Positions 39,246 to 49,001 are shown, counted from the first letter of the stretch. The stretch: 64,000 nt of DNA from Taibaiella lutea (GCF_008629695.1 NZ_VWSH01000004.1:558001-622000), one strand, 5' to 3'. Translations and numbers: made by a program. The notes: generated from the letters alone by a model not told the origin.

Positions 39246-41693
39246 TTAAGACACCCTACCCTTTTCGCTATCAGAGCCACCGCTCGATCTTGCTTTGAGG
39301 CTTTGTCCTTTATTGAAACGATAACTGAAGGAAAGCGTAAATACGCGGCTGTCGAAACGGCTGCGCCAGAGGGCATCGGAATTATTAAGTCCTATAATGC
39401 TGCCGCCGGCTTTGTAAAGATAAAAGGGGTCGTTGAAGTTGGCTTTAATGGTAGCTTTATCATTCAGTATCTTTTTTGCAACGCCTACCGAAATACTTCC
39501 GGAGGGAATAACAATAAACTGTGCGTAATATGCTTTGGTTTGGTAAGAGCCCGACAGCTCGGCTGTCCATGATTTATTAATCTGGAATTGGTTGGTTGCA
39601 TTCACTGCCCAATGCACACCTGAGTTGTTTATAGCCTCATTGTACAGAGTGGCTTTAAAATTATCATTCAGTAATTCGGTGTAAACCTGTAGTGTCCACC
39701 ATTTCATAGGATTAACATTGATATTCATGGTCAGTCCGTAAGAAAGCTGCTCACCCAGGTTACCGGGACGGCTAAAGAAAATACCGTTTGATTGCTCAAT
39801 GGTTTCCGAAATCAAATCTTTGGTATAGGTCAACTGAAAAGCCGTTGTGATTTTGTTTTTAAATGTATGGGACAGTTCAAAATTATTGGAGATAGTGGGG
39901 CGTAAAAACGGGTTGCCGCCATACAAAGTAAACCTGTCGAGCGGGTAAGTAAAGGGGTTCATATCCTGATAATTGGGCCTGTCAATCCTTCTGCCATACG
40001 AAAAGCCGATTTGGTTATTGTCAAGGCTATCCAATTTATAGTTCAGGTAAAAAGTCGGGAAAAAGTTGTTCATCGTTCTGTCATAAGAAGAATCGGGCCT
40101 TACGGCATTCCCCAGTTGCTGACCGTTGATAATGGTGTTTTCAAACCTCAATCCTGCCTGCATGGAGAAGCACCCTTTTTCAAAACTATAGTTTACATAA
40201 GCAGCATTTATATTTTCCTTGTAAGTGAAATTATTGGAGAAATCATTGTTTACGGTCAGTTCGCTGTTTTCTTCATCGTAAAAATTGGCTACGTTATTTG
40301 TCTTGATAAAACTTGTCTTTGCACCAATGCCAACCGTTCCCAGGCTTTTTAAAGGATGCGTATAATCTACCTTAGCGGTTGCAATCTTAATATTGGATGG
40401 AAGGTCGCCAATTAGGTTTGTTTTGCTTAAGAAAGCGCCGTCAGGCATATAGATGCTGTTCAGCAAGGAACTGTTTAAGGCCCCGTCGTAATCCAAATAA
40501 TCGAGGTTCACCAATATTTCCTTACCGGAGGAATCAATTTTATAATTGTAGTTAAGATTGACGCCTTTGTTCTTTAATACCTTATCTGCAAGCGAATAAG
40601 CCTTTACATTGTTTGCAACGGTACCCGTAGAATCGAATATGGAAGCCGTGTTATTGACCGGGCTATGGTCCACATTCCTGAAACCGGAGAGCACAATACC
40701 GAAGGTGGACTTCTTATTGATATAGTAATCCATACCTAACCTCAGGTTAGCGCCTTTGTTGTTTCTTTTAATATAAGAATGCTGGTTGAACATGGAAAGC
40801 AGCTCTCCCGTGGGCTTGTAGTAATTCCTTTCAATAAAGAGATCCTGATAATTGTTGCTGATGTTATAGCTTGCATTGCTAAAGAAATTTACTTTATTGA
40901 CACGGTAATTGAAGTTCAGGCTGTTGCTCGTTCTTGCATAAAAGCCTTGTCCGTAGCTGAGGTTAAAGCCTCCGTTAAAACCTTGCGCTTTTGATTTCTT
41001 CAGGCGTATATTGATAATGCCTGCATTGCCTGCCGCATCGTATTTTGCAGGAGGATTGGTCATTAACTCAATAACATCTACCGAACTTGAAGGAAGGGAA
41101 CGTAAATAGTTGGCCAGATCCTGCTGAGACAAATAAGTCGGTTTATCGTCAATATATATAACCACGCCCGACTTTCCCTTCAATTGTATATTGTCATTTG
41201 CATCGACAGAAACACCCGGAGATTTCTGCAATACTTCCAGTACATTGTTCCCCGCATTGCCAATGAAAGAATTTACATTTATAACAGTCCTGTCAATCTT
41301 GCGTTCAACAAGGTTCTTTTTAGCTTCAATAGTAACCGTTCCCAATTGATTGTCGCTAACCTTCAGCTGTATGACGGGCAGTTTCAGCATAGTTGCGGAG
41401 TCTATAAGGAAGGCGCTGCTCCAGTAGTTGTGATAACCCATATTGGTTATGTACAAAAGATAGCGATCAGGTTTTAACTGATCAACGGCAAAATCTCCGG
41501 TGCTTTCGGTAATCAGTACTTTGAAAATAGAAGAGTCTTTGGCATACATTATAGACACAACGGCGCCGTCAACAGGTGTTCCGTCTTCATTCATCACCAC
41601 ACCTTCAATGCTATTGGAGATGACAGCCTGACCAAAGAGGTTGAGGGAAAGAAACAGGAATAGCGGAAGTAAATAAGACAGTCTGTAATTCAT
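39246..41693 (-). CDS. TonB-dependent receptor-like outer-membrane beta-barrel protein
   Basis: 815 residues with signal peptide (ending LNLFGQ). An N-terminal carboxypeptidase-regulatory-like domain (EGVVMNEDGTPVDGAVVSIM, about residues 28-47) is followed by a plug (VINVNSFIGNAGNNVLEVLQ then KSPGVSVD, about residues 136-165) and a C-terminal barrel of the outer-membrane beta-barrel family. Aromatic beta-strands end in FTLSFSYRFNKGQ. A SusD partner is absent, so this is not a classical glycan-uptake pair. The substrate is unknown. The 3' end abuts a repeat element. Confidence 0.9.
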   Translation of the reverse strand: MNYRLSYLLPLFLFLSLNLFGQAVISNSIEGVVMNEDGTPVDGAVVSIMYAKDSSIFKVLITESTGDFAVDQLKPDRYLLYITNMGYHNYWSSAFLIDSATMLKLPVIQLKVSDNQLGTVTIEAKKNLVERKIDRTVINVNSFIGNAGNNVLEVLQKSPGVSVDANDNIQLKGKSGVVIYIDDKPTYLSQQDLANYLRSLPSSSVDVIELMTNPPAKYDAAGNAGIINIRLKKSKAQGFNGGFNLSYGQGFYARTSNSLNFNYRVNKVNFFSNASYNISNNYQDLFIERNYYKPTGELLSMFNQHSYIKRNNKGANLRLGMDYYINKKSTFGIVLSGFRNVDHSPVNNTASIFDSTGTVANNVKAYSLADKVLKNKGVNLNYNYKIDSSGKEILVNLDYLDYDGALNSSLLNSIYMPDGAFLSKTNLIGDLPSNIKIATAKVDYTHPLKSLGTVGIGAKTSFIKTNNVANFYDEENSELTVNNDFSNNFTYKENINAAYVNYSFEKGCFSMQAGLRFENTIINGQQLGNAVRPDSSYDRTMNNFFPTFYLNYKLDSLDNNQIGFSYGRRIDRPNYQDMNPFTYPLDRFTLYGGNPFLRPTISNNFELSHTFKNKITTAFQLTYTKDLISETIEQSNGIFFSRPGNLGEQLSYGLTMNINVNPMKWWTLQVYTELLNDNFKATLYNEAINNSGVHWAVNATNQFQINKSWTAELSGSYQTKAYYAQFIVIPSGSISVGVAKKILNDKATIKANFNDPFYLYKAGGSIIGLNNSDALWRSRFDSRVFTLSFSYRFNKGQSLKARSSGGSDSEKGRVS

Positions 41694-41881
41694 GGTGTTT
41701 TTTGTTTAAGATTTATGTACCGGCCTTGCCACCCTGTCTTTCGCCCTCTATCCGCAATGTGCAAATTGGAAAATAATTCCCGAAAGCTACGCTACGAATC
41801 AATTCGTAGCAAACATACGAAACAACTCGTAATGACAAAAAATATTTGCGATATTTAATTGCTACGTTCATTATAATAAAA

Positions 41882-41911
41882 AAAGATCCGGGCTTTAGAA
41901 CCCGAATCTTT
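41882..41911 (-). terminator. Terminator after the M20 peptidase gene
   Basis: GATTCGGGTTC and the matching GAGCCC-type arm form a GC-rich stem; on the minus strand it ends in a T-run (the plus strand shows AAAAAAAGAT at 41878-41887). Confidence 0.8.
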
Positions 41912-41930
41912 CTGAAAGAATATGGAAACC

Positions 41931-43304
41931 TTATTTGGCTTCGCTTTCTGCAAAGTATTTATGGAAGAAAGGAATTGTTTCGATGCCTTTGTAATAATTG
42001 AAAACATCATATTTTTCATTTGGCGAATGGATATTATCGTTATCCAGACCAAAACCAAGCAATACTGTTTTCAAGCCTAATACGCTTTCAAACAAAGCCA
42101 CAATAGGAATACTTCCGCCGCCGCGTGTAGGAATCGGGTCTTTACCGAATGTAGCTTTGATAGCTTTTGCCGCTGCCTGATAAGCAGGAGAATCTGTAGG
42201 CGTAACAACAGGTTCGCCACCATGATGCGGCGTAACTTTTACGGTAATGCCTGCAGGAGCAATTTTCTTGAAATGATCAGAGAATAAATTGGATATCTCG
42301 GTGCTGATTTGGTTTGGCACCAGACGCATGGATATTTTAGCATAAGCTTTGGATGGCAAAACTGTTTTGGCACCTTCACCTGTATATCCGCCCCAGATAC
42401 CGTTTACATCCAATGTAGGACGTGTACCTGTTCTTTCCAGCGTGGTATAACCCAATTCGCCCCATACATCGCTTACGTTCAATTCTTTTTTGTATTCATC
42501 CAAATCGAACGGAGCTTTGTTTAAATCGTTACGCTCTTCCGCTTTCAGTTCAAGAACTTTATCGTAGAAGCCCGGAATAGTGATGTGGTTGTTTTCGTCA
42601 TGCAAAGATGCAATCATTTTGCACAACTGATTGATAGGGTTTGCAACAGCACCGCCATAAACACCGCTGTGTAAATCGCGGTTAGGGCCTGTAACTTCCA
42701 CTTCCATATAAGCAAGGCCACGCAAGCCGCTTTCAATAGAAGGGTTTTCCATGCTGATCATGGAAGTATCGGAAATCAGAACGATATCAGCTTTCAGTTT
42801 CTCAACATTAGCTTCCAGAAATTTACCAAGATTATCAGAACCAACTTCTTCTTCACCTTCAATCATCATTTTTACATTGCAAGCCAAAGTATTGGTTTTA
42901 GCCATTACTTCAAATGCTTTGATGTGCATGAACATTTGTCCTTTATCATCACAGGCGCCGCGTGCATATATTTTACCATCTTTGATAACAGGCTCGAAAG
43001 GTCCGCTGGTCCATAATTCCAAAGGATCTGCAGGTTGAACGTCGTAGTGGCCGTAAACCAAAACTGTAGGCAGTTTAGGATCTACGATTTTTTCGCCATA
43101 AACAATAGGATGGCCTTTTGTAGGACAAACTTCAGCCATATCGCAACCTGCTGCAAGCATGTGTTGCTTTACAGCTTCGGCACAACGGGCTACATCTTCT
43201 TTATATTTGCTGTCGGCACTAACGGAAGGAATGCGTAACAGTTCCAATAATTCATCAAGGAAACGGTCTTTATTTGTTTCAAGATAATCTTTCCAGACTT
43301 GCAT
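41931..43304 (-). CDS. M20 family dipeptidase
   Basis: A 457-residue binuclear zinc peptidase. The first metal site is VYGHYDVQPADPLELW (near residues 82-97), the bridging Asp is in ARGACDDKGQMFMHI, and the catalytic Glu pair is in IEGEEEVGS (near 152-160). The lid domain follows, and RGGGSIPIVALFE with the last His near HSPNEKY completes the site. The size and motifs match the CNDP/DapE-like group of cytosolic dipeptidases. A TAnnTTTG element lies about 23 bp upstream of the start. Confidence 0.93.
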   Translation of the reverse strand: MQVWKDYLETNKDRFLDELLELLRIPSVSADSKYKEDVARCAEAVKQHMLAAGCDMAEVCPTKGHPIVYGEKIVDPKLPTVLVYGHYDVQPADPLELWTSGPFEPVIKDGKIYARGACDDKGQMFMHIKAFEVMAKTNTLACNVKMMIEGEEEVGSDNLGKFLEANVEKLKADIVLISDTSMISMENPSIESGLRGLAYMEVEVTGPNRDLHSGVYGGAVANPINQLCKMIASLHDENNHITIPGFYDKVLELKAEERNDLNKAPFDLDEYKKELNVSDVWGELGYTTLERTGTRPTLDVNGIWGGYTGEGAKTVLPSKAYAKISMRLVPNQISTEISNLFSDHFKKIAPAGITVKVTPHHGGEPVVTPTDSPAYQAAAKAIKATFGKDPIPTRGGGSIPIVALFESVLGLKTVLLGFGLDNDNIHSPNEKYDVFNYYKGIETIPFFHKYFAESEAK

Positions 43305-43326
43305 GATATTTATGTTTTTAGAGGTT

Positions 43327-43334
43327 CAAAAGTA
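43327..43334 (-). promoter_or_regulatory. M20 gene promoter -7 element
   Basis: Minus strand TACTTTTG, about 22 bp upstream of the ATG at 43304. Confidence 0.5.
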
Positions 43335-43480
43335 AGAGAAATGATTTAATTATGATAATACCTTGGTCAATTAGAAATAAAAAGAAAAATTTTCGAACAA
43401 TAAGGGCATTCGTTTTTTATTTTAGCACTTTAAATGTGGCTTCCGTGTTCCGGCAAGTTTAAAAAAAATCTCCAGATTAT

Positions 43481-43828
43481 ATGCGCACCATACTATGCCT
43501 GATTGCCTCCAACTGTTTTATGACTTATGCCTGGTATGGCCATTTGAAAAAAGACACTACAAATATGCCGCTGATAAAACTTATCTTAATCAGCTGGGCC
43601 ATCGCTTTTTTTGAATATGTTTTTATGGTGCCGGCCAATAACCGCTTCGGGAAGCAGGAAGGTTTCAGCCCTTTTCAGTTAAAAACCATTCAGGAGATTA
43701 TTTCCTTATCGGTGTTTTTCATCTTCGCGCTTGTATTCCTGAAAGAACAGTTCAGGTGGAATTATCTGGTTGCCTTTGTGTTTATTATAGGTGCGGTGTA
43801 TTTCATGTTTATACCTTCTTCTAAATAA
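43481..43828 (+). CDS. DMT family protein (DUF486)
   Basis: A 115-residue membrane protein with four predicted helices and the DUF486 pattern: TYAWYGHLK near residue 15, then SWAIAFFEYVFMVPANNRFG and LKTIQEIISLSVFFIFAL, ending YLVAFVFIIGAVYFMF. The family belongs to the drug/metabolite transporter superfamily, but its substrate is unknown. Complete in length. It is monocistronic and ends near a palindromic terminator. Confidence 0.9.
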   Translation: MRTILCLIASNCFMTYAWYGHLKKDTTNMPLIKLILISWAIAFFEYVFMVPANNRFGKQEGFSPFQLKTIQEIISLSVFFIFALVFLKEQFRWNYLVAFVFIIGAVYFMFIPSSK

Positions 43829-43905
43829 GGGTATATAGAATTTGCATTCAATATCATTAACTAAAGGATTGACGCTTGTCCATTTTTAATTTGATCGTAT
43901 TTAGT

Positions 43906-43938
43906 AAACCTGTGAGGTTTTTAAAACCTCACAGGTTT
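43906..43938. terminator. Palindromic terminator
   Basis: AAACCTGTGAGGTTTT pairs with AAAACCTCACAGGTTT in a nearly perfect palindrome, with A/T tracts on both sides. Confidence 0.75.
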
Positions 43939-44034
43939 TAATTAAGCGCTTAATAAATGATCTCTGGTTAGCACTTACCTATTATATTTCCCTCCTGTCT
44001 TTATTTTACTGCAACTTAGACTTAGATGCCAACC

Positions 44035-44499
44035 ATGAAAATCATAGCAACCGAGAATATCAATCCACTCCAGAAGGAATGTATTTATAAACTCTGGAAT
44101 GAAGCATATCCTTCTACGATTGTTTATAATTCTATTGATCAGCTTGATGACTATCTGAACAGTCTTGCAGAGGTAACGCATTATTTCTTTATGGACACGG
44201 ATGATGTAATTGCCGGTTGGGCTGTTACTTTTATAAGGAATAATGAAAAGTGGTTTGCTATTATTGTAAATAAAGACTTTCAGGGGAAAGGAGCAGGAAG
44301 CAGGATTTTAAGCCACCTTAAAGAACATAACGCTGCATTGAGCGGTTGGGTTATAGATGAAGGAGGATATCTTAAATCGGATGGTTCAGCCTACAGGGCT
44401 CCGTTGCATTTCTACCTTAAAAACGGATTTCAGTTAGTTGAGAATGTCATCCTTGACATACCGCAAATGAAGGCCGTGAAGATTTGCTGGCACGGTTAG
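44035..44499 (+). CDS. GNAT family N-acetyltransferase
   Basis: About 154 residues starting MKIIATENINPLQKECIYKL (an in-frame ATG also lies at 44026). The acetyl-CoA loop is DFQGKGAGSRILSHL (near residues 83-97), preceded by the strand WFAIIVNK. The C-terminal FYLKNGFQLVENV is the usual fold-closing segment. Its substrate is unknown. It is convergent with the lipoprotein gene downstream. Confidence 0.85.
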   Translation: MKIIATENINPLQKECIYKLWNEAYPSTIVYNSIDQLDDYLNSLAEVTHYFFMDTDDVIAGWAVTFIRNNEKWFAIIVNKDFQGKGAGSRILSHLKEHNAALSGWVIDEGGYLKSDGSAYRAPLHFYLKNGFQLVENVILDIPQMKAVKICWHG

Positions 44500-44594
44500 T
44501 GCATTTTCTTACGCTAAAAGAAAAAGCCAATGCCATCCTTGCGGATAGACATTGGCCGGAAATTATTCATTTTATAAAATGCAAAGAGTTATTT

Positions 44595-46196
44595 TTATTG
44601 ACAAAAAGTTGAAATCTGATCCGGAGGAACTACAACCGTTCTGTGATAACTGGTGCTGTCAACGATTTTGGTTTTTAAGAAAACTTTATTGCCACCCCAG
44701 ATAACTTTGAAATCATATTTGGCATTCAGCGACAAATTGGTGGTTGAGAAATAACCCTGTATTACCTGGCCCAATAACTGATAAGCGCTTCCTGAACCAT
44801 ACGCACGATACCATACACCAACGGTAGGCCTTACAATAGGGTTGGCAGAACTGCTTGGGCAACGACCCTGAATATCAAAAGTAATGGGTGTTAATACTGG
44901 AATATTCAATGTAATAGTTGGCGTGTTGCCACATAATGCACCTGAATAAATGCCGACCGGGCTTCCGTCTCTTACCATAAAGTTTGTCTGGCTGTTGGCA
45001 GCGGTATTTCTGTAAACTTTAACATTCAGGTTACCTGTAGGCACATTGTCAAAAGTAACTGTTCCGCCATTTGCGACCTGAACGAGGAAGCCAGCTACTA
45101 CCGGAATATTAGGATCGTTTGCAGCAAAGATATCTATCAGAAAACTTTCAGATGATGTCAGTCCGGTATTGAATACAACAGAAGAGCTGTTACAGATATT
45201 TTCCATTACAGCAAGGTTGTAATAAGTAAGGTGGGTAGTAGGAAAGTTTGCTTCAAGGCCATTTGCACCATTGGTAATTGTTGCCACCTGTTCGTAGCTC
45301 CATTGGCCTGTAGCAGTCTGATAACTCCATACCGGAATTGTCTGACCCGCAGAGAAAACAGTACCCGTAGCAGGGTTAATCTGCGTACTGCTTACGCCCA
45401 TGTGCAATGTAATCGGCTTAGTAAACGTTTTTACTTCTGTAGCGCCTACAGCCATTGTGATGTCGGCAAAACCAGCAGTGCGGAAACGGCCTGCAACGGT
45501 GTTACCACTTGCATCTTTAATATTATCAGATGCAGTTCCGCCGGGGAATGCATTAAGGGATGAAGGACTGGTAGAGCTAAAGCTTACAACTGTGCTGGTG
45601 AGTGTTGAACCGCTGATTACATTACCCGCTTCATCCTTAAAAGAAGTACCGGCGGGAATATCAATAGATACTACCTGATCATTTGGCCCGGCGCTTGCAG
45701 GAGGAGGGATAACTACATTAGTTGAAGTACTGTCGCCTGTAAGTGTTGTTGTTGTTACGTTTACATTTACTCCTGCAGGAGGATCTGCTTTATTAATCAT
45801 ACTTACATTGATCAGTTTAAGCGGCTGACCAACTTTAATGGTAACAGGAATAAGAACCGGCAGATAACCGGGAGCTTCAGCTTTTACCGTAAATTTAGCA
45901 GGACTTCCATCGGTCGGATTTGCTTTATACAACAGGCCTAACGATAAAATTCCGTCAACTACGTTATAACGCTTTACACCACTGATCTCATAAACATCAT
46001 TTGCATCCTGACCACTAATTGTAATAATGATACCAGCAGGCGGAGTGCCGGGATGTGCAGCATCATAAAAATTCATCGTAACCGTATGGTCGAAAGGGTT
46101 GGGATTAATACTGAATGTAAAATCCTTCGAGGGCTTGGTACATTGCGTAAAGCAAATACTGAATAAAGCAACAGCTATGTATAATATTTTCTTCAT
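44595..46196 (-). CDS. Large lipoprotein with beta-sandwich repeats, unknown
   Basis: 533 residues starting at ATG 46196 (MKKILYIAVALFSICFTQC, lipobox cysteine at residue 19); an upstream in-frame ATG lacks a good signal peptide. The mature part is Thr/Ser/Val-rich with Ig-like repeats and a carboxypeptidase-regulatory-like fold (VTMNFYDAAHPGTPPAGIII). A conserved block TFKDEAGNVISGSTLTSTVV recurs in the middle. No enzyme motif was seen. Probably a surface-exposed lipoprotein; function unknown. Confidence 0.75.
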   Translation of the reverse strand: MKKILYIAVALFSICFTQCTKPSKDFTFSINPNPFDHTVTMNFYDAAHPGTPPAGIIITISGQDANDVYEISGVKRYNVVDGILSLGLLYKANPTDGSPAKFTVKAEAPGYLPVLIPVTIKVGQPLKLINVSMINKADPPAGVNVNVTTTTLTGDSTSTNVVIPPPASAGPNDQVVSIDIPAGTSFKDEAGNVISGSTLTSTVVSFSSTSPSSLNAFPGGTASDNIKDASGNTVAGRFRTAGFADITMAVGATEVKTFTKPITLHMGVSSTQINPATGTVFSAGQTIPVWSYQTATGQWSYEQVATITNGANGLEANFPTTHLTYYNLAVMENICNSSSVVFNTGLTSSESFLIDIFAANDPNIPVVAGFLVQVANGGTVTFDNVPTGNLNVKVYRNTAANSQTNFMVRDGSPVGIYSGALCGNTPTITLNIPVLTPITFDIQGRCPSSSANPIVRPTVGVWYRAYGSGSAYQLLGQVIQGYFSTTNLSLNAKYDFKVIWGGNKVFLKTKIVDSTSYHRTVVVPPDQISTFCQ

Positions 46197-46495
46197 AGTG
46201 TAAATTGTTTTTTGATTTGATATTTGGTTAATTGAAAATTGTAGATTGACCATAAGCGATATGTGACGGCAATGCTCGTTATGGGCAGGTTTGTCTGGTA
46301 TTTTGTTGTTTTGGTTTTATATAGGCGCATGCCGATAAACAAACCTGATGTTTATCTAATCCGGCATCCTGACTGGTTAAAAAATGGTCTATTAAAACGA
46401 AAAGGTTCTATGAGTTATATCCAGGGCATTCCAAAATATAAACCTGCTATTAATAGCTATCGGCACAAAAATAATAGTATTTAAAAGCGACGTAC

Positions 46496-46591
46496 ATAAA
46501 AATTCCTTAAGGTGAGGCACCTAAATCATAAGATGTAGTGTTTATGCATGTTGCACCATTAAAGGTGTCGTTGACCTTAAGGAATTTTTAT
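46496..46591. repeat. 96-bp element with 18-bp perfect terminal inverted repeats
   Basis: ATAAAAATTCCTTAAGGT (46496-46513) and ACCTTAAGGAATTTTTAT (46574-46591) are perfect inverted copies. Inside lies a small hairpin AGGTG-AGG-CACCT (46510-46522), and the right half reads AAAGGTGTC. The whole could fold as one long hairpin. It may be a miniature inverted-repeat element or a structured RNA. Confidence 0.65.
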
Positions 46592-46725
46592 CTCTACCCT
46601 ATTCAATATATCACCTGACAAGGTAATATCCTCTGTATCTTTTGTTTGAGAGATGCGGAAGCAATGCAGGCATTAAGTTAACAAAACAGGGAAGTTGTTA
46701 TTATAACACACAGATCCTTCACATC

Positions 46726-46740
46726 ATTCCTTAAAGGAAT
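46726..46740. repeat. Related hairpin ATTCCTT-AAGGAAT
   Basis: ATTCCTTAAAGGAAT followed by TTTATG shares the TTCCTTA/AAGGAATTTTAT core with the arms of the 46496-46591 element, 140 bp away. Confidence 0.5.
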
Positions 46741-46808
46741 TTTATGTTTGCGTCTGATAAAACACAGTATTTTTGATCCGGTAAAGTTTTTGAATGTTTT
46801 TTTGTTCC

Positions 46809-46836
46809 GGGAGGCATATCTTTTGATATGCCTCCC
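46809..46836. terminator. Hairpin, 12-bp perfect stem
   Basis: GGGAGGCATATC (46809-46820), loop TTTT, GATATGCCTCCC (46825-46836). It sits between the histidine kinase stop and the palindromic element. T-richness is weak on either side, so a terminator is likely but not certain. Confidence 0.6.
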
Positions 46837-46922
46837 TTATTGTTTCAGCTCAGATTCAGCGGCTTATATGCGGGGAAAAGAAGTAAAACAATTAATCTGC
46901 CCGATTCCTCACGGAAAGCCGG

Positions 46923-48350
46923 TTATGATATGGGAAAGCCGACAACAAAATAATTTTTGCCGTCTTCAGAAACACAATAAGATATTTCCCCGTTATGCAG
47001 GCTTATAATCCGTTGAACCAGCACCAACCCCAAGCCAAAACCTTTTTTATCCTTACTGTTGTCACCACGGAAAAAATGGGTAAATAATTTAAGCCGATCG
47101 GATACGGGTATTATAGCTCCATCATTTGAAAAACGCAGCAAGAGTTTGTCTTCAACCGGCAATACCTCAATAACCGGATTGGAAACGGCAAAATTCATGG
47201 CATTTTTCAACAGGTTCATAAAGGCTATCTTAAGCATTCTGCTATTGCCTTTTATGGTAAGCATCTCACTATCTTCTATTTTGTGGGAAAAGATAAAATC
47301 AATTTGCAGGTGCGTATCCAGATAACTGATTTCATCAATGCATTCAAACAAAAGTTCATCGACACGAATGGGTCCTGAAAAAATATCATTAATCTGATTT
47401 TCGGTTTTGGAGATTTCCAGCATGGCATTTATGATGTAAGAAACTTCCATCAGATTATGCTTCTGAAATTCCATGCTTTTTTTCAAAGCTTCTACGTTTC
47501 CATCAGCTAAAGCTCCTTCTGCGTTACTCATCATAACAGATAACGGAGTCTTTAATTCGTGGGAAGCATGATGGACAAAGTGATACTGAAACTTAAAAGC
47601 GCTTTCCACTTTATCGAGCAATTCATTAAACTTATCTGTAAGGATGCTGATTTCATCTTTTGACCTTGATTCACTGATGCGCACCGAAAGGTCTTTGGGC
47701 GAAATAGTGGCAATATCTTTTGTAAGACGGCTTATGGGCTGCATAATAACACGCGACAACCATAAGCAGGTGAGAATAAGGAGCGGCGTTACTGTAAAAA
47801 ATATAACAATCAATGCGTTTTTAAGGAAAGCAATTTTTCTTTTCCCGAAACGGTCGTGAGCTTTGGTAATGCCATAAAAAACCTGTTTATCATTCATGAA
47901 CTGAAGGGCAAGCAATTCGTATTTACCATCTGTCATTTCAATACGGCCTTCTCCGTTCATAAGCCGCTTCAGAATCACTTTTGAATAAGCGATTTTTGTA
48001 TCATCAATACTGTTATAAATAACATTTCCGTCTGCATCAAAAAGCAGGATTTTTTCATCAGAAAGCCTGTTGATGGTATTCCGGTCAAAAATTTTAAGCA
48101 ATTCCTGGCTTATCTGGTCTACCTGCACCAATATCTTATAAGTAGTGTGCATCCGGTCTTCCAGCCGCTGGTAGAACTCTTCCTTGCGATACTTTTCGGA
48201 AATAATATATACTGTAGTAAAGCCTATGGCAAAAAACAAAGTGAACACAATAGTGTATCCCCATGTCAATTTATAGCGTAACGGCAGATTCCTAATGCTC
48301 TCCGATATAGTACCCGCAGCCAATCCGCGTCCTGATAAGTTTAGGCTCAA
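46923..48350 (-). CDS. Sensor histidine kinase
   Basis: 475 residues from a TTG at 48350, overlapping the response regulator by 59 bp; a second TTG at 48323 would cut the overlap to 32 bp. Two membrane helices (about residues 30-52 and 178-200) enclose an extracytoplasmic sensor region. A HAMP domain follows (QPISRLTKDIATISPKDL), then the phospho-accepting His264 in VHHASHELKTPLSVMMS, and the ATPase N-box FMNLLKNAMNFAV with G-boxes KKGFGLGLVLVQ. It is the membrane partner of the adjacent regulator. Confidence 0.93.
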   Translation of the reverse strand: MSLNLSGRGLAAGTISESIRNLPLRYKLTWGYTIVFTLFFAIGFTTVYIISEKYRKEEFYQRLEDRMHTTYKILVQVDQISQELLKIFDRNTINRLSDEKILLFDADGNVIYNSIDDTKIAYSKVILKRLMNGEGRIEMTDGKYELLALQFMNDKQVFYGITKAHDRFGKRKIAFLKNALIVIFFTVTPLLILTCLWLSRVIMQPISRLTKDIATISPKDLSVRISESRSKDEISILTDKFNELLDKVESAFKFQYHFVHHASHELKTPLSVMMSNAEGALADGNVEALKKSMEFQKHNLMEVSYIINAMLEISKTENQINDIFSGPIRVDELLFECIDEISYLDTHLQIDFIFSHKIEDSEMLTIKGNSRMLKIAFMNLLKNAMNFAVSNPVIEVLPVEDKLLLRFSNDGAIIPVSDRLKLFTHFFRGDNSKDKKGFGLGLVLVQRIISLHNGEISYCVSEDGKNYFVVGFPIS

Positions 48351-48975
48351 AATTTTTGTCTATTTTGTTTCTCAGCAAATTAATAAATACTTCGATAGTG
48401 TTTGTATTTGCGCTAAATGATGTGCCCCAAACTTTGGTAAGAATATCTTTTTTAGATACCGGCTGCCCGTTGGCATCTGCCAGCATCAATAATATTTCGT
48501 ACTCTCTCGAAGTTAAACGGATTAACTCGTCCCTGCGTTTCACTTCTCTCTTGCGTGCATCGATTATCATATCGGAATGAACAATCAGCTCGGCACCGGT
48601 GTGATGATCGGACCTTTTCAGTATTGCTTTTATCCGTGCAAGCAATTCTTTGAAAAAAAATGGTTTGGTAATATAATCATCTGCGCCACAGTCAAAGCCC
48701 TGAAGCTTATCATCAATTTCATCAAAGGCGGTAATAATTATAGTGGGAACGGTGTTTTGTTGTTGCCTGATTCCCTTTACAAGCTCATATCCGTTTTGAC
48801 CGGGTATATTTATATCCGCAAGTATTATGTCGTACTTATTTTCATTTATTAATTGTTCGGCTGTATTTCCGTCATATACATTTTCTACTTCAAAACCTTC
48901 GTTCTGAAGTTGCTGCTTCAATTCCTTTGACAGGTTTAAATCATCTTCTACCAATAATATGCGAGTAATGGACAT
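48292..48975 (-). CDS. OmpR/PhoB family response regulator
   Basis: 227 residues. The receiver has the acidic pair (Asp11/Asp12), the phospho-acceptor Asp54 (IILADINIPGQ), Thr82 and Lys104 (DYITKPFF). The C-terminal winged helix-turn-helix contains LTSREYEILLMLADANGQPV and FINLLRNKIDKNFEP. It precedes the histidine kinase on the same strand with overlapping genes, the order RR then HK. Targets are not visible. It is transcribed from a TAnnTTTG promoter at 49002-49009. Confidence 0.95.
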   Translation of the reverse strand: MSITRILLVEDDLNLSKELKQQLQNEGFEVENVYDGNTAEQLINENKYDIILADINIPGQNGYELVKGIRQQQNTVPTIIITAFDEIDDKLQGFDCGADDYITKPFFFKELLARIKAILKRSDHHTGAELIVHSDMIIDARKREVKRRDELIRLTSREYEILLMLADANGQPVSKKDILTKVWGTSFSANTNTIEVFINLLRNKIDKNFEPKLIRTRIGCGYYIGEH

Positions 48976-49001
48976 TTACGTGAAATTAGAGTTGTGCCGG
49001 A

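Larger units (their letters stand above)
46197..46922. other. 725-bp noncoding region between lipoprotein gene and histidine kinase gene
   Basis: Two weak frames (46263-46484 and 46748-47008) have no coding support. The region contains the palindromic element at 46496-46591, a smaller related hairpin at 46726-46740 and a terminator-like hairpin at 46809-46836. The remainder shows nothing recognisable. Confidence 0.6.

Noticed and set aside
38946-39572. A 208-codon frame starting in the second 21-bp array
   Set aside because: Its second half lies antisense to the TonB receptor gene, whose coding is clear.
46263-46484. A 73-codon plus-strand frame in the 725-bp gap
   Set aside because: It has a basic, irregular composition, no start signal and overlaps the region of palindromic structure.
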